A DNA stretch of 64,000 bases from NCBI GenBank assembly GCA_965205955.1, contig OZ242192.1, positions 2,480,001 through 2,544,000 of the forward strand, given 5' to 3'. The position numbers were made by a program, and so were the translations under genes. How positions within the stretch are numbered: the stretch's first letter is position 1; every line of letters begins with the position of its first letter. Shown in pieces: positions 1 to 6,081 of this stretch. This DNA comes from G965202915 sp965205955 (lineage in GTDB: Bacteria; Pseudomonadota; Gammaproteobacteria; Eutrophobiales; Eutrophobiaceae). Below the pieces are notes generated by a model that saw only the letters and a list, made by a program, of their open reading frames with translations, did no database searches and was not told the DNA's origin.

Positions 1-336
1 AACTTTGTAGAGATAAAGAAAAGCACGGTGGGCAAAGGCACCAAGATCAGCCATCTAAGCTACATAGGCGACAGCGAGCTGGGCAACGACACCAACATAG
101 GCGCCGGTGTGATCACCTGCAATTATGACGGCGCCGACAAGCACAAAACCATCATCGGCAACCGGGTATTTGTCGGCTCCGACGTGCAACTCATCGCACC
201 CGTCAAGGTCGAAGACGGCGCAACAATCGCCGCCGGCGCCACCATCACCGAAGATGTCAGACCCAATGCGCTGGCAATCAGCCGGGTTGAGCAAAAAATA
301 ATCGACGACTGGAAAAGACCGCAAAAACCCGAATAA
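1..336 (+). CDS. glmU: GlmU C-terminal fragment (5' end outside window)
   Basis: The frame is open from base 1 and encodes the last 111 residues of the bifunctional N-acetylglucosamine-1-phosphate uridyltransferase/glucosamine-1-phosphate acetyltransferase. What is visible is the left-handed beta-helix acetyltransferase part: NFVEIKKS, GDSELGNDTNIGAGVITCNYDG, VFVGSD and the C-terminal ALAISR-EQK segment all line up with E. coli GlmU from memory. The enzyme makes UDP-GlcNAc in the cytoplasm for peptidoglycan and LPS. The uridyltransferase half lies upstream, outside the window. It ends 5 bp before the next gene and probably shares its transcript. Confidence 0.95.
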   Translation, partial: NFVEIKKSTVGKGTKISHLSYIGDSELGNDTNIGAGVITCNYDGADKHKTIIGNRVFVGSDVQLIAPVKVEDGATIAAGATITEDVRPNALAISRVEQKIIDDWKRPQKPE

Positions 337-341
337 CCATA

Positions 342-1130
342 GTGATAATCGGCTTCTATCAATTTCGCCCTGCGTTCGGCAAAGCGGCGGCCAATACCCG
401 AAAAATTATCAAGGCGCTGGCAGCGGTGCAGGCCGACCTGATCGTGCTGCCGGAGCTGGCGCTGTCCGGCTACTACTTTCGCGACGACCGCGAAGCGCTG
501 TCCCTGGCGGAAGACCCGCACCATTCCCCGCACCTCGATTCCCTGATCGCGCTTTGCCGCGACAGACAACTGCATACCGTGATCGGGTTTGCGGAAAAAC
601 AAAAAGACAAATGCTTTAACAGCGCCGCCCTGATCGGCCCGCGCGGCATCCTGCACATATACAGAAAACTGCATCTATTCAATGAAGAAAAACAATGGAT
701 GAGCCCCGGCGACATACCCTTGCAGCTCAACCAAGTCAACGGGATCAACCTCGGCATAATGATTTGTTTCGATTGGTTCTTCCCGGAGACCGCCCGCACC
801 CTGGCGATGCAGGGCGCGGAGATCATCTGCCATCCGTCCAACCTGGTACTGCCCTTCTGTCAGCAAACCATGCTGTCCCGCTGCCTGGAAAACAGAGTAT
901 TCGCGGTCACCGCAAACCGTTATGGCGCAGACCACAGACCGTTCGGCACATTGAAATTTACCGGGAAAAGCCAGATCGTCTCACCAAAAGGCGCCCTGCT
1001 CCACCGCGCCGCAGCGCAGAGAGACTCCGTATTCATCACGGAGATCGATCCCGAACAAGCGCATAACAAATCCATTACTGAACACAACCAGCTATTCAGC
1101 GACCGGCGCCCCGAATTTTACACCCGGTGA
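342..1130 (+). CDS. Carbon-nitrogen hydrolase (nitrilase superfamily)
   Basis: A 262-residue cytoplasmic protein of nitrilase-superfamily length. The catalytic Glu-Lys-Cys triad is visible: E38 in LPELALSGY, K109 in YRKLHLF and C142 in IMICFDWFFPE. These enzymes hydrolyse amides or nitriles of small molecules; the substrate cannot be read from sequence. The start chosen is a GTG 5 bp after the glmU stop with no clear ribosome site, consistent with coupling. Its TGA overlaps the GTG at 1127 of the next frame, so glmU, this gene and rraA look like one operon. The family is sure, the substrate unknown. Confidence 0.88.
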   Translation: MIIGFYQFRPAFGKAAANTRKIIKALAAVQADLIVLPELALSGYYFRDDREALSLAEDPHHSPHLDSLIALCRDRQLHTVIGFAEKQKDKCFNSAALIGPRGILHIYRKLHLFNEEKQWMSPGDIPLQLNQVNGINLGIMICFDWFFPETARTLAMQGAEIICHPSNLVLPFCQQTMLSRCLENRVFAVTANRYGADHRPFGTLKFTGKSQIVSPKGALLHRAAAQRDSVFITEIDPEQAHNKSITEHNQLFSDRRPEFYTR

Positions 1131-1135
1131 CAACC

Positions 1136-1615
1136 ATGAAATTTGCCACCGCCGATCTCTGCGATGAATACCGAGACCATCTGCAAATAGCCGAACCGCT
1201 GTTCAAGGACTACGGCGGCAGAAAAATATTTTCCGGCAGCCTGTCCACCGTGAAAACCTTCGAGGACAACTCGCTGCTCAGAACCGCACTGGAAGAACCC
1301 GGTCAGGGCAAAGTGCTGGTAGTGGACGGCGGCGCCTCATTGCGCTGCGCATTGCTCGGCGACCAACTGGCCGCATTGGCCGGAGATAACGGCTGGCAGG
1401 GCATCGTCCTGTACGGCTGCATACGCGACTCCGCCGCCATTGCCGCTATGGACATAGGCATCAAGGCGCTGAATACCAATCCCCGCAAAAGCATAAAGAA
1501 AGGGGCGGGCAAGCGCGACATCCCGCTCACCTTCGCCGGGGTAACATTCAATGCCGGCGACTACCTGTACGCCGATCAGGACGGCCTGGTAGTCAGCGCG
1601 AAAAAGATCCTATAA
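1136..1615 (+). CDS. rraA: RraA-type regulator / aldolase-fold protein
   Basis: The 159-residue product has the RraA/MenG-like fold signature: a start like MKFATADLCDEY, then PLFKDYGGRKIFSG, VKTFEDNSLL, KVLVVDGGASLRCAL, YGCIRD and GDYLYADQDGLVVS. In E. coli RraA binds RNase E and inhibits it; related proteins are 4-hydroxy-4-methyl-2-oxoglutarate aldolases. The close match along the whole length favours the RraA branch. An in-frame GTG at 1127 overlaps the preceding stop, but the ATG at 1136 gives the conserved N-terminus and is preferred. Whether it regulates RNase E here is inference. Confidence 0.88.
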   Translation: MKFATADLCDEYRDHLQIAEPLFKDYGGRKIFSGSLSTVKTFEDNSLLRTALEEPGQGKVLVVDGGASLRCALLGDQLAALAGDNGWQGIVLYGCIRDSAAIAAMDIGIKALNTNPRKSIKKGAGKRDIPLTFAGVTFNAGDYLYADQDGLVVSAKKIL

Positions 1616-1632
1616 ACAACCGCCGGCCCGCA

Positions 1633-2115
1633 CTACGCATCGATAACCACCTCGGTGCCCACAGCCACAAGATCGAACAACTCAATCACATCCTCATTGC
1701 GCATGCGTATGCACCCCCTTGAGCCCGGCTTTCCCATCTCAACATCCGCCGGCGCGCCGTGTATATAGATATAACGCCGGTAACTGTCCAGCTCCCCGCC
1801 CTGGTTCCGGCCCGGCTCTTCGCCGCTCAGCCACAGTATGCGCGTCAATATCCAATCCCGCCCCGGATACGATTGCCGCAACTTCGGACCATATACCTCA
1901 CCCGTTGCCCGCCGTTCGACAAACACCGTATTCGGCGCACAATCAGCGCCAAACTTTTCCGCGATCACATGCCGCCCCGTTGGCGTACATTCACTCCCCA
2001 TCACCTCACCGGCGCCATTCTTTGCAGTCGAAACACTATATTCCCTGATGATTTCCCCATCATCCGACAAATACAGGGTTTGCTCGGCAATACTGACGTT
2101 AATTTTGTGGGACAT
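1633..2115 (-). CDS. L,D-transpeptidase (YkuD) family protein
   Basis: Starting at the ATG at 2115 the protein has 160 residues, starts MSHKINVSIAEQTLYLSDDG and is almost entirely a YkuD domain. The catalytic motif is present: H119 in IYIHGAP and C135 in SRGCIRM. These cysteine enzymes cross-link peptidoglycan or attach proteins to it. I see no signal peptide with this start; the frame is open upstream to 2244, but the extension is not hydrophobic and looks non-coding. It converges on rraA with a 17-bp gap. A 35-bp piece of its sequence (1941-1975) recurs at 4059-4093 with three mismatches. Confidence 0.8.
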   Translation of the reverse strand: MSHKINVSIAEQTLYLSDDGEIIREYSVSTAKNGAGEVMGSECTPTGRHVIAEKFGADCAPNTVFVERRATGEVYGPKLRQSYPGRDWILTRILWLSGEEPGRNQGGELDSYRRYIYIHGAPADVEMGKPGSRGCIRMRNEDVIELFDLVAVGTEVVIDA

Positions 2116-2237
2116 AATAAAATTCCGGTGGTGGCATTGGGGGTAGTATAGCAATAACCGATGCCGCCCGGGGTATCGGCCAAGAACCACGCCCATTCTC
2201 AAAAAAAACTTTTTTTCAAAAAAGCTGTCTCTATTTA

Positions 2238-2266
2238 TTGACAAGAGTACTCAAACTACCTATTAT
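2238..2266 (+). promoter_or_regulatory. Sigma70-type promoter of the PIN/antitoxin operon
   Basis: TTGACA at 2238-2243 and TATTAT at 2261-2266 are separated by exactly 17 bp. The region is AT-rich and lies 40 bp before the first gene of the toxin-antitoxin-like pair. This is close to consensus, so a strong promoter is expected. The ribosome site AAAGGAG at 2293-2299 sits 6 bp before the ATG. Confidence 0.75.
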
Positions 2267-2286
2267 AGGTTAAATAGAAACTATTT
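2258..2286. promoter_or_regulatory. Two palindromes over the promoter, candidate operator
   Basis: ACCTAT-T-ATAGGT at 2258-2270 is a perfect 6-bp inverted repeat covering the -10 box. AAATAG-AAA-CTATTT at 2272-2286 is a second inverted repeat just downstream. Such palindromes over the promoter are typical of operons autorepressed by an antitoxin. That this is the site for the 2306-3046 product is inference. Confidence 0.5.
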
Positions 2287-2305
2287 TTACAGAAAGGAGC
2301 ACACA

Positions 2306-3046
2306 ATGACTAGCAAATATGACCCACTTAACCAGCACTTAAACACCCTATCGAGCGAATATGTGCGCATGTCGTTTCGTGAAATTGAGAAAGTTCTTGG
2401 CTTTGGACTTGCTAAATCTGCGTACCGCCACCGTCCTTGGTGGAGCAATAATCCGCACAATAGCGTGATAACGCGGGCATGGCTGGATGCAGGCTATCGC
2501 ACCGAGCAAGTCGATATGAAGGGGAAAAAATTAGTCTTTCGCCGCCATAAAGACATGCCGCCAACTGATAGCGGTGCGGAGCAAACCCCACCTAAAACAG
2601 GATTTGCGCGGTTTTACGGCTCAATGAAGGGCATGATAACGATCACCAAAGATGTTGATTTGACCCAACCAGCAGACCCAGATTGGCAAAAAAGCGACCC
2701 AGAACAACAAAAGGCTGAAGCAGATATGAATAGCAATCTGAAAAAAGCATTTGAGGCCGCCATGCGGGATATATACCACCGATGCGACACGGAGATTGGG
2801 TATAGACCCACTGCATTTTTGAATATGATCAATAAGATGGGCGCGATTCAAACGGCGCATGTTTTGATAATGAAGAAACAACCCTCGGACGGCTACACGC
2901 GCCTGTGGGAAGAAAAGCGGCTTGATTTATCGGTAGAAGCCTTGCTGTGCAGCAAACCCGAATTCCACCCATTATTTCCCGATGCGGCGGATGAACTTGT
3001 CAAAACAGCGCGTCATCGTCTCAGACAATTTGGATACAACATATAA
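2306..3046 (+). CDS. Composite putative antitoxin, large, paired with PIN toxin
   Basis: A 246-residue protein with three visible parts. Residues 1-80 hold a small domain with SFREIEKVLGFGL, RPWWSNNPHNS and AWLDAGY; it resembles the widespread domain I know as DUF7662. Residues about 95-120 contain GSMKGMITITKDVDL followed by PADPDW, which looks like the short tail of VapB/Phd-type antitoxins that pair with PIN toxins. Residues about 150-246 form a third segment (GYRPTAFLNM, SDGYTRLWEEKRLDLSVEAL) seen in many uncharacterised bacterial proteins. It has a consensus promoter and strong ribosome site and overlaps the PIN gene by one base (TAATG). The antitoxin role is inferred from position and the middle segment; the size is far above a normal VapB. 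Confidence 0.6.
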   Translation: MTSKYDPLNQHLNTLSSEYVRMSFREIEKVLGFGLAKSAYRHRPWWSNNPHNSVITRAWLDAGYRTEQVDMKGKKLVFRRHKDMPPTDSGAEQTPPKTGFARFYGSMKGMITITKDVDLTQPADPDWQKSDPEQQKAEADMNSNLKKAFEAAMRDIYHRCDTEIGYRPTAFLNMINKMGAIQTAHVLIMKKQPSDGYTRLWEEKRLDLSVEALLCSKPEFHPLFPDAADELVKTARHRLRQFGYNI

Positions 3047-3468
3047 TGGAGCGCAACACCATGTCGCCACTTTTGCTTGACACCTGCGCCCTCATTTGGG
3101 GCGCAGGCGGTAGCCCCATGCGCGATGAAGCCATCGCCGCGCTGGATGACGCCAACCGGCAGGGGCAGCCGATTTATATATCGCCGATTTCATCCTGGGA
3201 GATAGGGCTGCTGGTCAGCAGAGGCAAGCTGAGCTTTACCGTACAGGATTGGGATGCCGCATTTGAAGAAAGGGCAGGACAGAAACTCGCCGACATGCCG
3301 CCCGCCGTGCTGCGCGCTTCTTCCTTTCTGCCGGGCACACCGCCTGGTGACCCCGCCGACCGCATCATCATCGCCACCGCCCGCGCCTATGGCATGTGCA
3401 TCGTCACCCGCGACCAAAATATCCTGGACTACGCCAGCCAGGGCCATGCCGACTACCTGGAGTGTTAG
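3046..3468 (+). CDS. PIN-domain toxin, VapC-like
   Basis: A PIN-domain ribonuclease of about 135-140 residues. Numbered from the ATG at 3061 (MSPLLLDTCALIWG) the acidic site is complete: D7, E47 in SSWEIG, D100 in DPADRIIIATA and D118 in VTRDQNIL. PIN toxins cut tRNA or rRNA and are neutralised by the product of the gene in front. The ATG at 3046 overlaps the upstream stop and would couple translation; the ATG at 3061 fits the usual N-terminus better. All four acidic residues are present, so the enzyme should be active unless bound by antitoxin. Confidence 0.85.
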   Translation: MERNTMSPLLLDTCALIWGAGGSPMRDEAIAALDDANRQGQPIYISPISSWEIGLLVSRGKLSFTVQDWDAAFEERAGQKLADMPPAVLRASSFLPGTPPGDPADRIIIATARAYGMCIVTRDQNILDYASQGHADYLEC

Positions 3469-3685
3469 GAGGCTGGGGGCGGAAGATGAAGTTGTTCATT
3501 CGGAATACAGTGGTGATCTTCAGCATTATCGACATATCCGCTGTCTTGATTGTTATCTGGTGTAACCACGATCCGGAACCTGCAAAATTAACCGGCTACC
3601 TGAGGACATCCGCCATACGCTGCTTCGATAAGGTACTGAATGGACCGGACGGTCTTGCCGCGCAAATCGACACAGCCTTTATGAA
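3469..3685. other. Short region with overlapping weak reading frames
   Basis: A plus-strand frame at 3486-3689 (67 residues, hydrophobic start MKLFIRNTVVIFSIID) and a minus-strand frame at 3588-3779 overlap each other. Neither has a domain I recognise, and they cannot both be normal genes. The plus frame has a weak GGAAG just before its ATG. I cannot decide whether either is expressed. Confidence 0.25.
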
Positions 3686-3946
3686 TTAGTTCTGGCGAGA
3701 ATCCCCGTCCGAGGGTTTTGACTTTCTCTGCAGATAACTCCTCAGCCAAAGGTCCGGGGCGTACAACGTATAGCCGCATATCAACACCATACCCCCTGGT
3801 GGCGGCTCCAGTCCGCGGCGGATCTTTTCCTCGTGGCTCATCAGCGAGTTGACTAACTGCCGCTGCTCGGCTGTGCTGAACTTCGGCAAGTCCTCGAACC
3901 GCATTAGCGAGGGATCTTTCAATATTTTCGTTTTCTCGAAATTCAT
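3686..3946 (-). CDS. Small hypothetical protein
   Basis: An 86-residue product starting MNFEKTKILKDPSLMRFEDL. A good ribosome site (AGGAAAGGAG) lies about 9 bp before the ATG at 3946, which is the main support that it is translated. The N-terminal half is charged (FSTAEQRQLVNSLMSHEEKIRRGLE) and helix-like; the C-terminal end is basic. I recognise no domain. The overlapping frame 3588-3779 on the same strand could be a frameshifted continuation. It lies in a patch full of decayed gene pieces, so it may itself be truncated. Confidence 0.45.
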   Translation of the reverse strand: MNFEKTKILKDPSLMRFEDLPKFSTAEQRQLVNSLMSHEEKIRRGLEPPPGGMVLICGYTLYAPDLWLRSYLQRKSKPSDGDSRQN

Positions 3947-4008
3947 AGCTGTTTCTCCTTTCCTCTTAATTATACCTTATTTGTGATATTTTTTTTTCAA
4001 GGGCAGGA

Positions 4009-4095
4009 TCATCTTTCTTTCGCCATTTTCTGACGGCCTTCTTCGTCCGGGGGGAAACAATCCGCACCAGACTTTTCCGCGATCACATGCCGCAC
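4009..4095 (-). pseudogene. Fragment of an L,D-transpeptidase gene
   Basis: The minus strand reads RHVIAEKSGADC, matching RHVIAEKFGADC of the intact L,D-transpeptidase at 1633-2115 in 11 of 12 residues. At DNA level 4059-4093 matches 1941-1975 with three mismatches. The frame then runs into unrelated residues and stops at 4009. This is a copied or left-over piece, not a gene. The PIN module and the hypothetical gene lie between the two copies. Confidence 0.55.
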
Positions 4096-4212
4096 GGGGC
4101 AAGGGCTGTTTTTCTGCGCGGGTTTCTGGTCAGACGAACCAGAAGAAGCTACTCATACAGTCACCAGCCTACAAATTCAACATTCTCAATCTGGTAACCG
4201 GCCTGGACTTCA

Positions 4213-4527
4213 TCAAGTACGAGCAAACAACAGCCTTTGAGAGTCGGAGGAATGAAACTTAGGAACTGCTACCGTAAGTTTATTGTCGGCAGCCATATCC
4301 TCGATGGTGGCCAATATATGGCGTGGAACCGGGCCATAGTCCCTCTTACTATAATATTCCTCGCCGCTGATGGAATGGCCTGTATAACAGTATTGATGCA
4401 CGTCTAAAAGCCAAAGGATTTTATTCAGTTTGACCGAACCAAAATGATGTATGCTTTTCCTTGCAGTACCATAAGGATATAGTGAACCAGTTGCTCGAAT
4501 TTCCCGTTTACATGATTCGGGTTCGCA
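4213..4527 (-). pseudogene. Remnant of a Panacea (DUF4065/SocA-like) domain gene
   Basis: The minus strand carries the core of a Panacea domain: KLNKILWLLDVHQY, GHSISGEEYY and DYGPVPRHILATIEDM. The frame is open from 4527 but has no usable start before the domain, and it stops at 4213, earlier than the family normally ends. In the next frame a further 18 codons continue to about 4150 (ending ENVEFVGW), suggesting a frameshift. Panacea domains act as antitoxins in many toxin-antitoxin pairs, so this may be what is left of a second module. No partner toxin is visible. Confidence 0.55.
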
Positions 4528-4692
4528 TTAGCCGCTGCTACCCCTCGCCTTTAATAATTTATAATGACGCTGTATATACATAAAGTATAGATGAATAAAA
4601 AACATTTCCTTTAAATAAGTATTTTTTCATGGATTAGTTACTATCACATATTTACACCCTGTAAAGGGGAAATGCCTGGATGAGATGAAGTC
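4528..4692. other. AT-rich leader before the pentapeptide-repeat gene
   Basis: An AT-rich stretch containing TATAAT at 4560-4565 and alternating TA runs, likely holding the promoter of the downstream gene. No convincing -35 box stands at the right distance. No reading frame with a ribosome site is visible. Confidence 0.3.
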
Positions 4693-5922
4693 GTGAGTGA
4701 AGAACAACAGGAACGCCGGAAACGAAGTGAAGAACTGCTCGCCTGGCTGAAATGCCTGTGGGGGAAGTTATGCAGTCGGGCTAAAGAGTGGCTTTTCCCG
4801 GACCCACCAAACCCTGATAGTGAAGGACTTTTTGACTACCTGGAACGCTGGTGGAGGCCGTTGTCCATTCGATCTAAACAACGGGTTTCTGGTGCCATGC
4901 TCGCCTTCTTACTTTTAATCTGGATTTTCATCAGTTCGGGATTAGCGCAATTTATCGGCTACTTGATTGGCGGTTTGTTGTTGCTTCGGCAGATTGAGAT
5001 CTCCGGCCAACGCGCCACGGCGGCGGAAGAAACTGCCAAGGCAATGCAAAAAACGGCGCGATCGACCGAAAAGGGCAACATAGATGAACGGTTCAAAAAT
5101 GCTATTGAGCACTTGGGCCATCAATCGGCATCCATTCGTTTGGGTGGTATTTATGCGCTACATCATATCGCACAGGAAGTGGATGAATACCGTGAGCGGG
5201 TATTTGAGATCCTATGTGCGCATATCCGGGAAACCACTACGCATGAGGCATACGAACCGAGAACCATAAAATCTGATCGAGGGAAACCTGAGCAAGAGAA
5301 ACCCACAATAGAAATTCAAAGCATATTGAATCTATTGTTTATTAAAATCCCAGGGCGTGAAATCTATGAACAATTCGAAGTGAATTTGGAGAACGCTAAT
5401 CTGGCAGGAGCCAGCTTGGTCGTTGCTAATTTGAAAAAAGCTAATTTAGAAAATATCAAACTGGATCATGCTAATTTACAATGGGCTAATTTACAAAGGG
5501 CTTATTTACAAGGGACTAATTTACAAGGGACTAATTTACAAAGGGCTTATTTACAAGAGGCTGATTTACGAGATGCTTATTTACTAGGGGCTTATTTACT
5601 AGGGACTTATTTACAAAGGGCTAATTTACAAAGGGCTAATTTACAAAGGACTCATTTACTAGGAGCTGATTTACAATGGGCTAATTTACAAAAGGCTAAT
5701 TTACTAGAGGCTGATTTACATAGGGCTAATTTACTAGGGGCTAATTTACAAGGGGCTGATTTACGATATGCTAATTTACAAGAGGCTGAAAATTTGAAAG
5801 TTGAGCAATTATTAAAAGCAAAAACCTTATACCGAGCAAAATTACCTAAGGGAATGAAGCAGGAGATTCGCCAAAAAAAGCCCGAACTTCTTCAAGAACC
5901 GAGCGATGAAGAGGACGCCTGA
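4693..5922 (+). CDS. Membrane-anchored pentapeptide-repeat protein
   Basis: A 409-residue protein starting at GTG. Residues 1-60 are charged and cytoplasmic-like; about 65-100 form one or two membrane helices (AMLAFLLLIWIFIS, FIGYLIGGLLLL). Then comes RATAAEETAKAMQKT and a helical segment (DERFKNAIEHLGHQSASIRLGGIYALHHIAQE) usual in bacterial pentapeptide-repeat membrane proteins. From about residue 230 to 375 there is an A(N/D)Lxx repeat array that should fold as a quadrilateral beta-helix. The array is built from near-identical 15-base units and is much more AT-rich than neighbouring genes. Function is unknown; in some relatives the fold mimics DNA or mediates protein contacts. The gene ends 3 bp before a methyltransferase gene remnant. 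Confidence 0.85.
   Translation: MSEEQQERRKRSEELLAWLKCLWGKLCSRAKEWLFPDPPNPDSEGLFDYLERWWRPLSIRSKQRVSGAMLAFLLLIWIFISSGLAQFIGYLIGGLLLLRQIEISGQRATAAEETAKAMQKTARSTEKGNIDERFKNAIEHLGHQSASIRLGGIYALHHIAQEVDEYRERVFEILCAHIRETTTHEAYEPRTIKSDRGKPEQEKPTIEIQSILNLLFIKIPGREIYEQFEVNLENANLAGASLVVANLKKANLENIKLDHANLQWANLQRAYLQGTNLQGTNLQRAYLQEADLRDAYLLGAYLLGTYLQRANLQRANLQRTHLLGADLQWANLQKANLLEADLHRANLLGANLQGADLRYANLQEAENLKVEQLLKAKTLYRAKLPKGMKQEIRQKKPELLQEPSDEEDA
5382..5790 (+). repeat. 15-bp tandem repeat coding for pentapeptides
   Basis: Units of the type gctaatttacaaagg repeat in frame about 27 times within the pentapeptide-repeat gene, with small changes (tta caa/cta/cga, aat/gat/tat). Low complexity at DNA level suggests recent expansion by slippage or recombination. 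Confidence 0.8.
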
Positions 5923-5925
5923 CTT

Positions 5926-6081
5926 ATGCCCACGCTAAACTGGCTAACCCGAAAGGACGACATCAAGGCATCCGGGCAAGTGCCTTACCGTATCCTGGAG
6001 TCGGTTGAAAAGGCGTTTATGGCGAGCCAGACGTGCATAAAATTGTCATCAGCGATACTTGATACTATAATCCGGCGATGA
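5926..6081 (+). pseudogene. N-terminal stub of a type III restriction methyltransferase gene
   Basis: A 51-codon frame begins MPTLNWLTRKDD and continues ASGQVPYRILE. This is the typical start of type III site-specific DNA methyltransferases (MPTLNWIGK..., VPxRLLE), recalled from the family. After about 27 codons the similarity ends, and a stop at 6079-6081 overlaps the ATG of the protease-TPR gene (ATGA). None of the DPPY or FxGxG methyltransferase motifs is present. It is a decayed remnant, or possibly a coupling leader peptide for the next gene. Confidence 0.45.

Noticed and set aside
3588..3779. 63-codon minus frame as a gene
   Set aside because: Overlaps the better supported frame 3686-3946 and has no ribosome site; kept only as a possible frameshifted tail.
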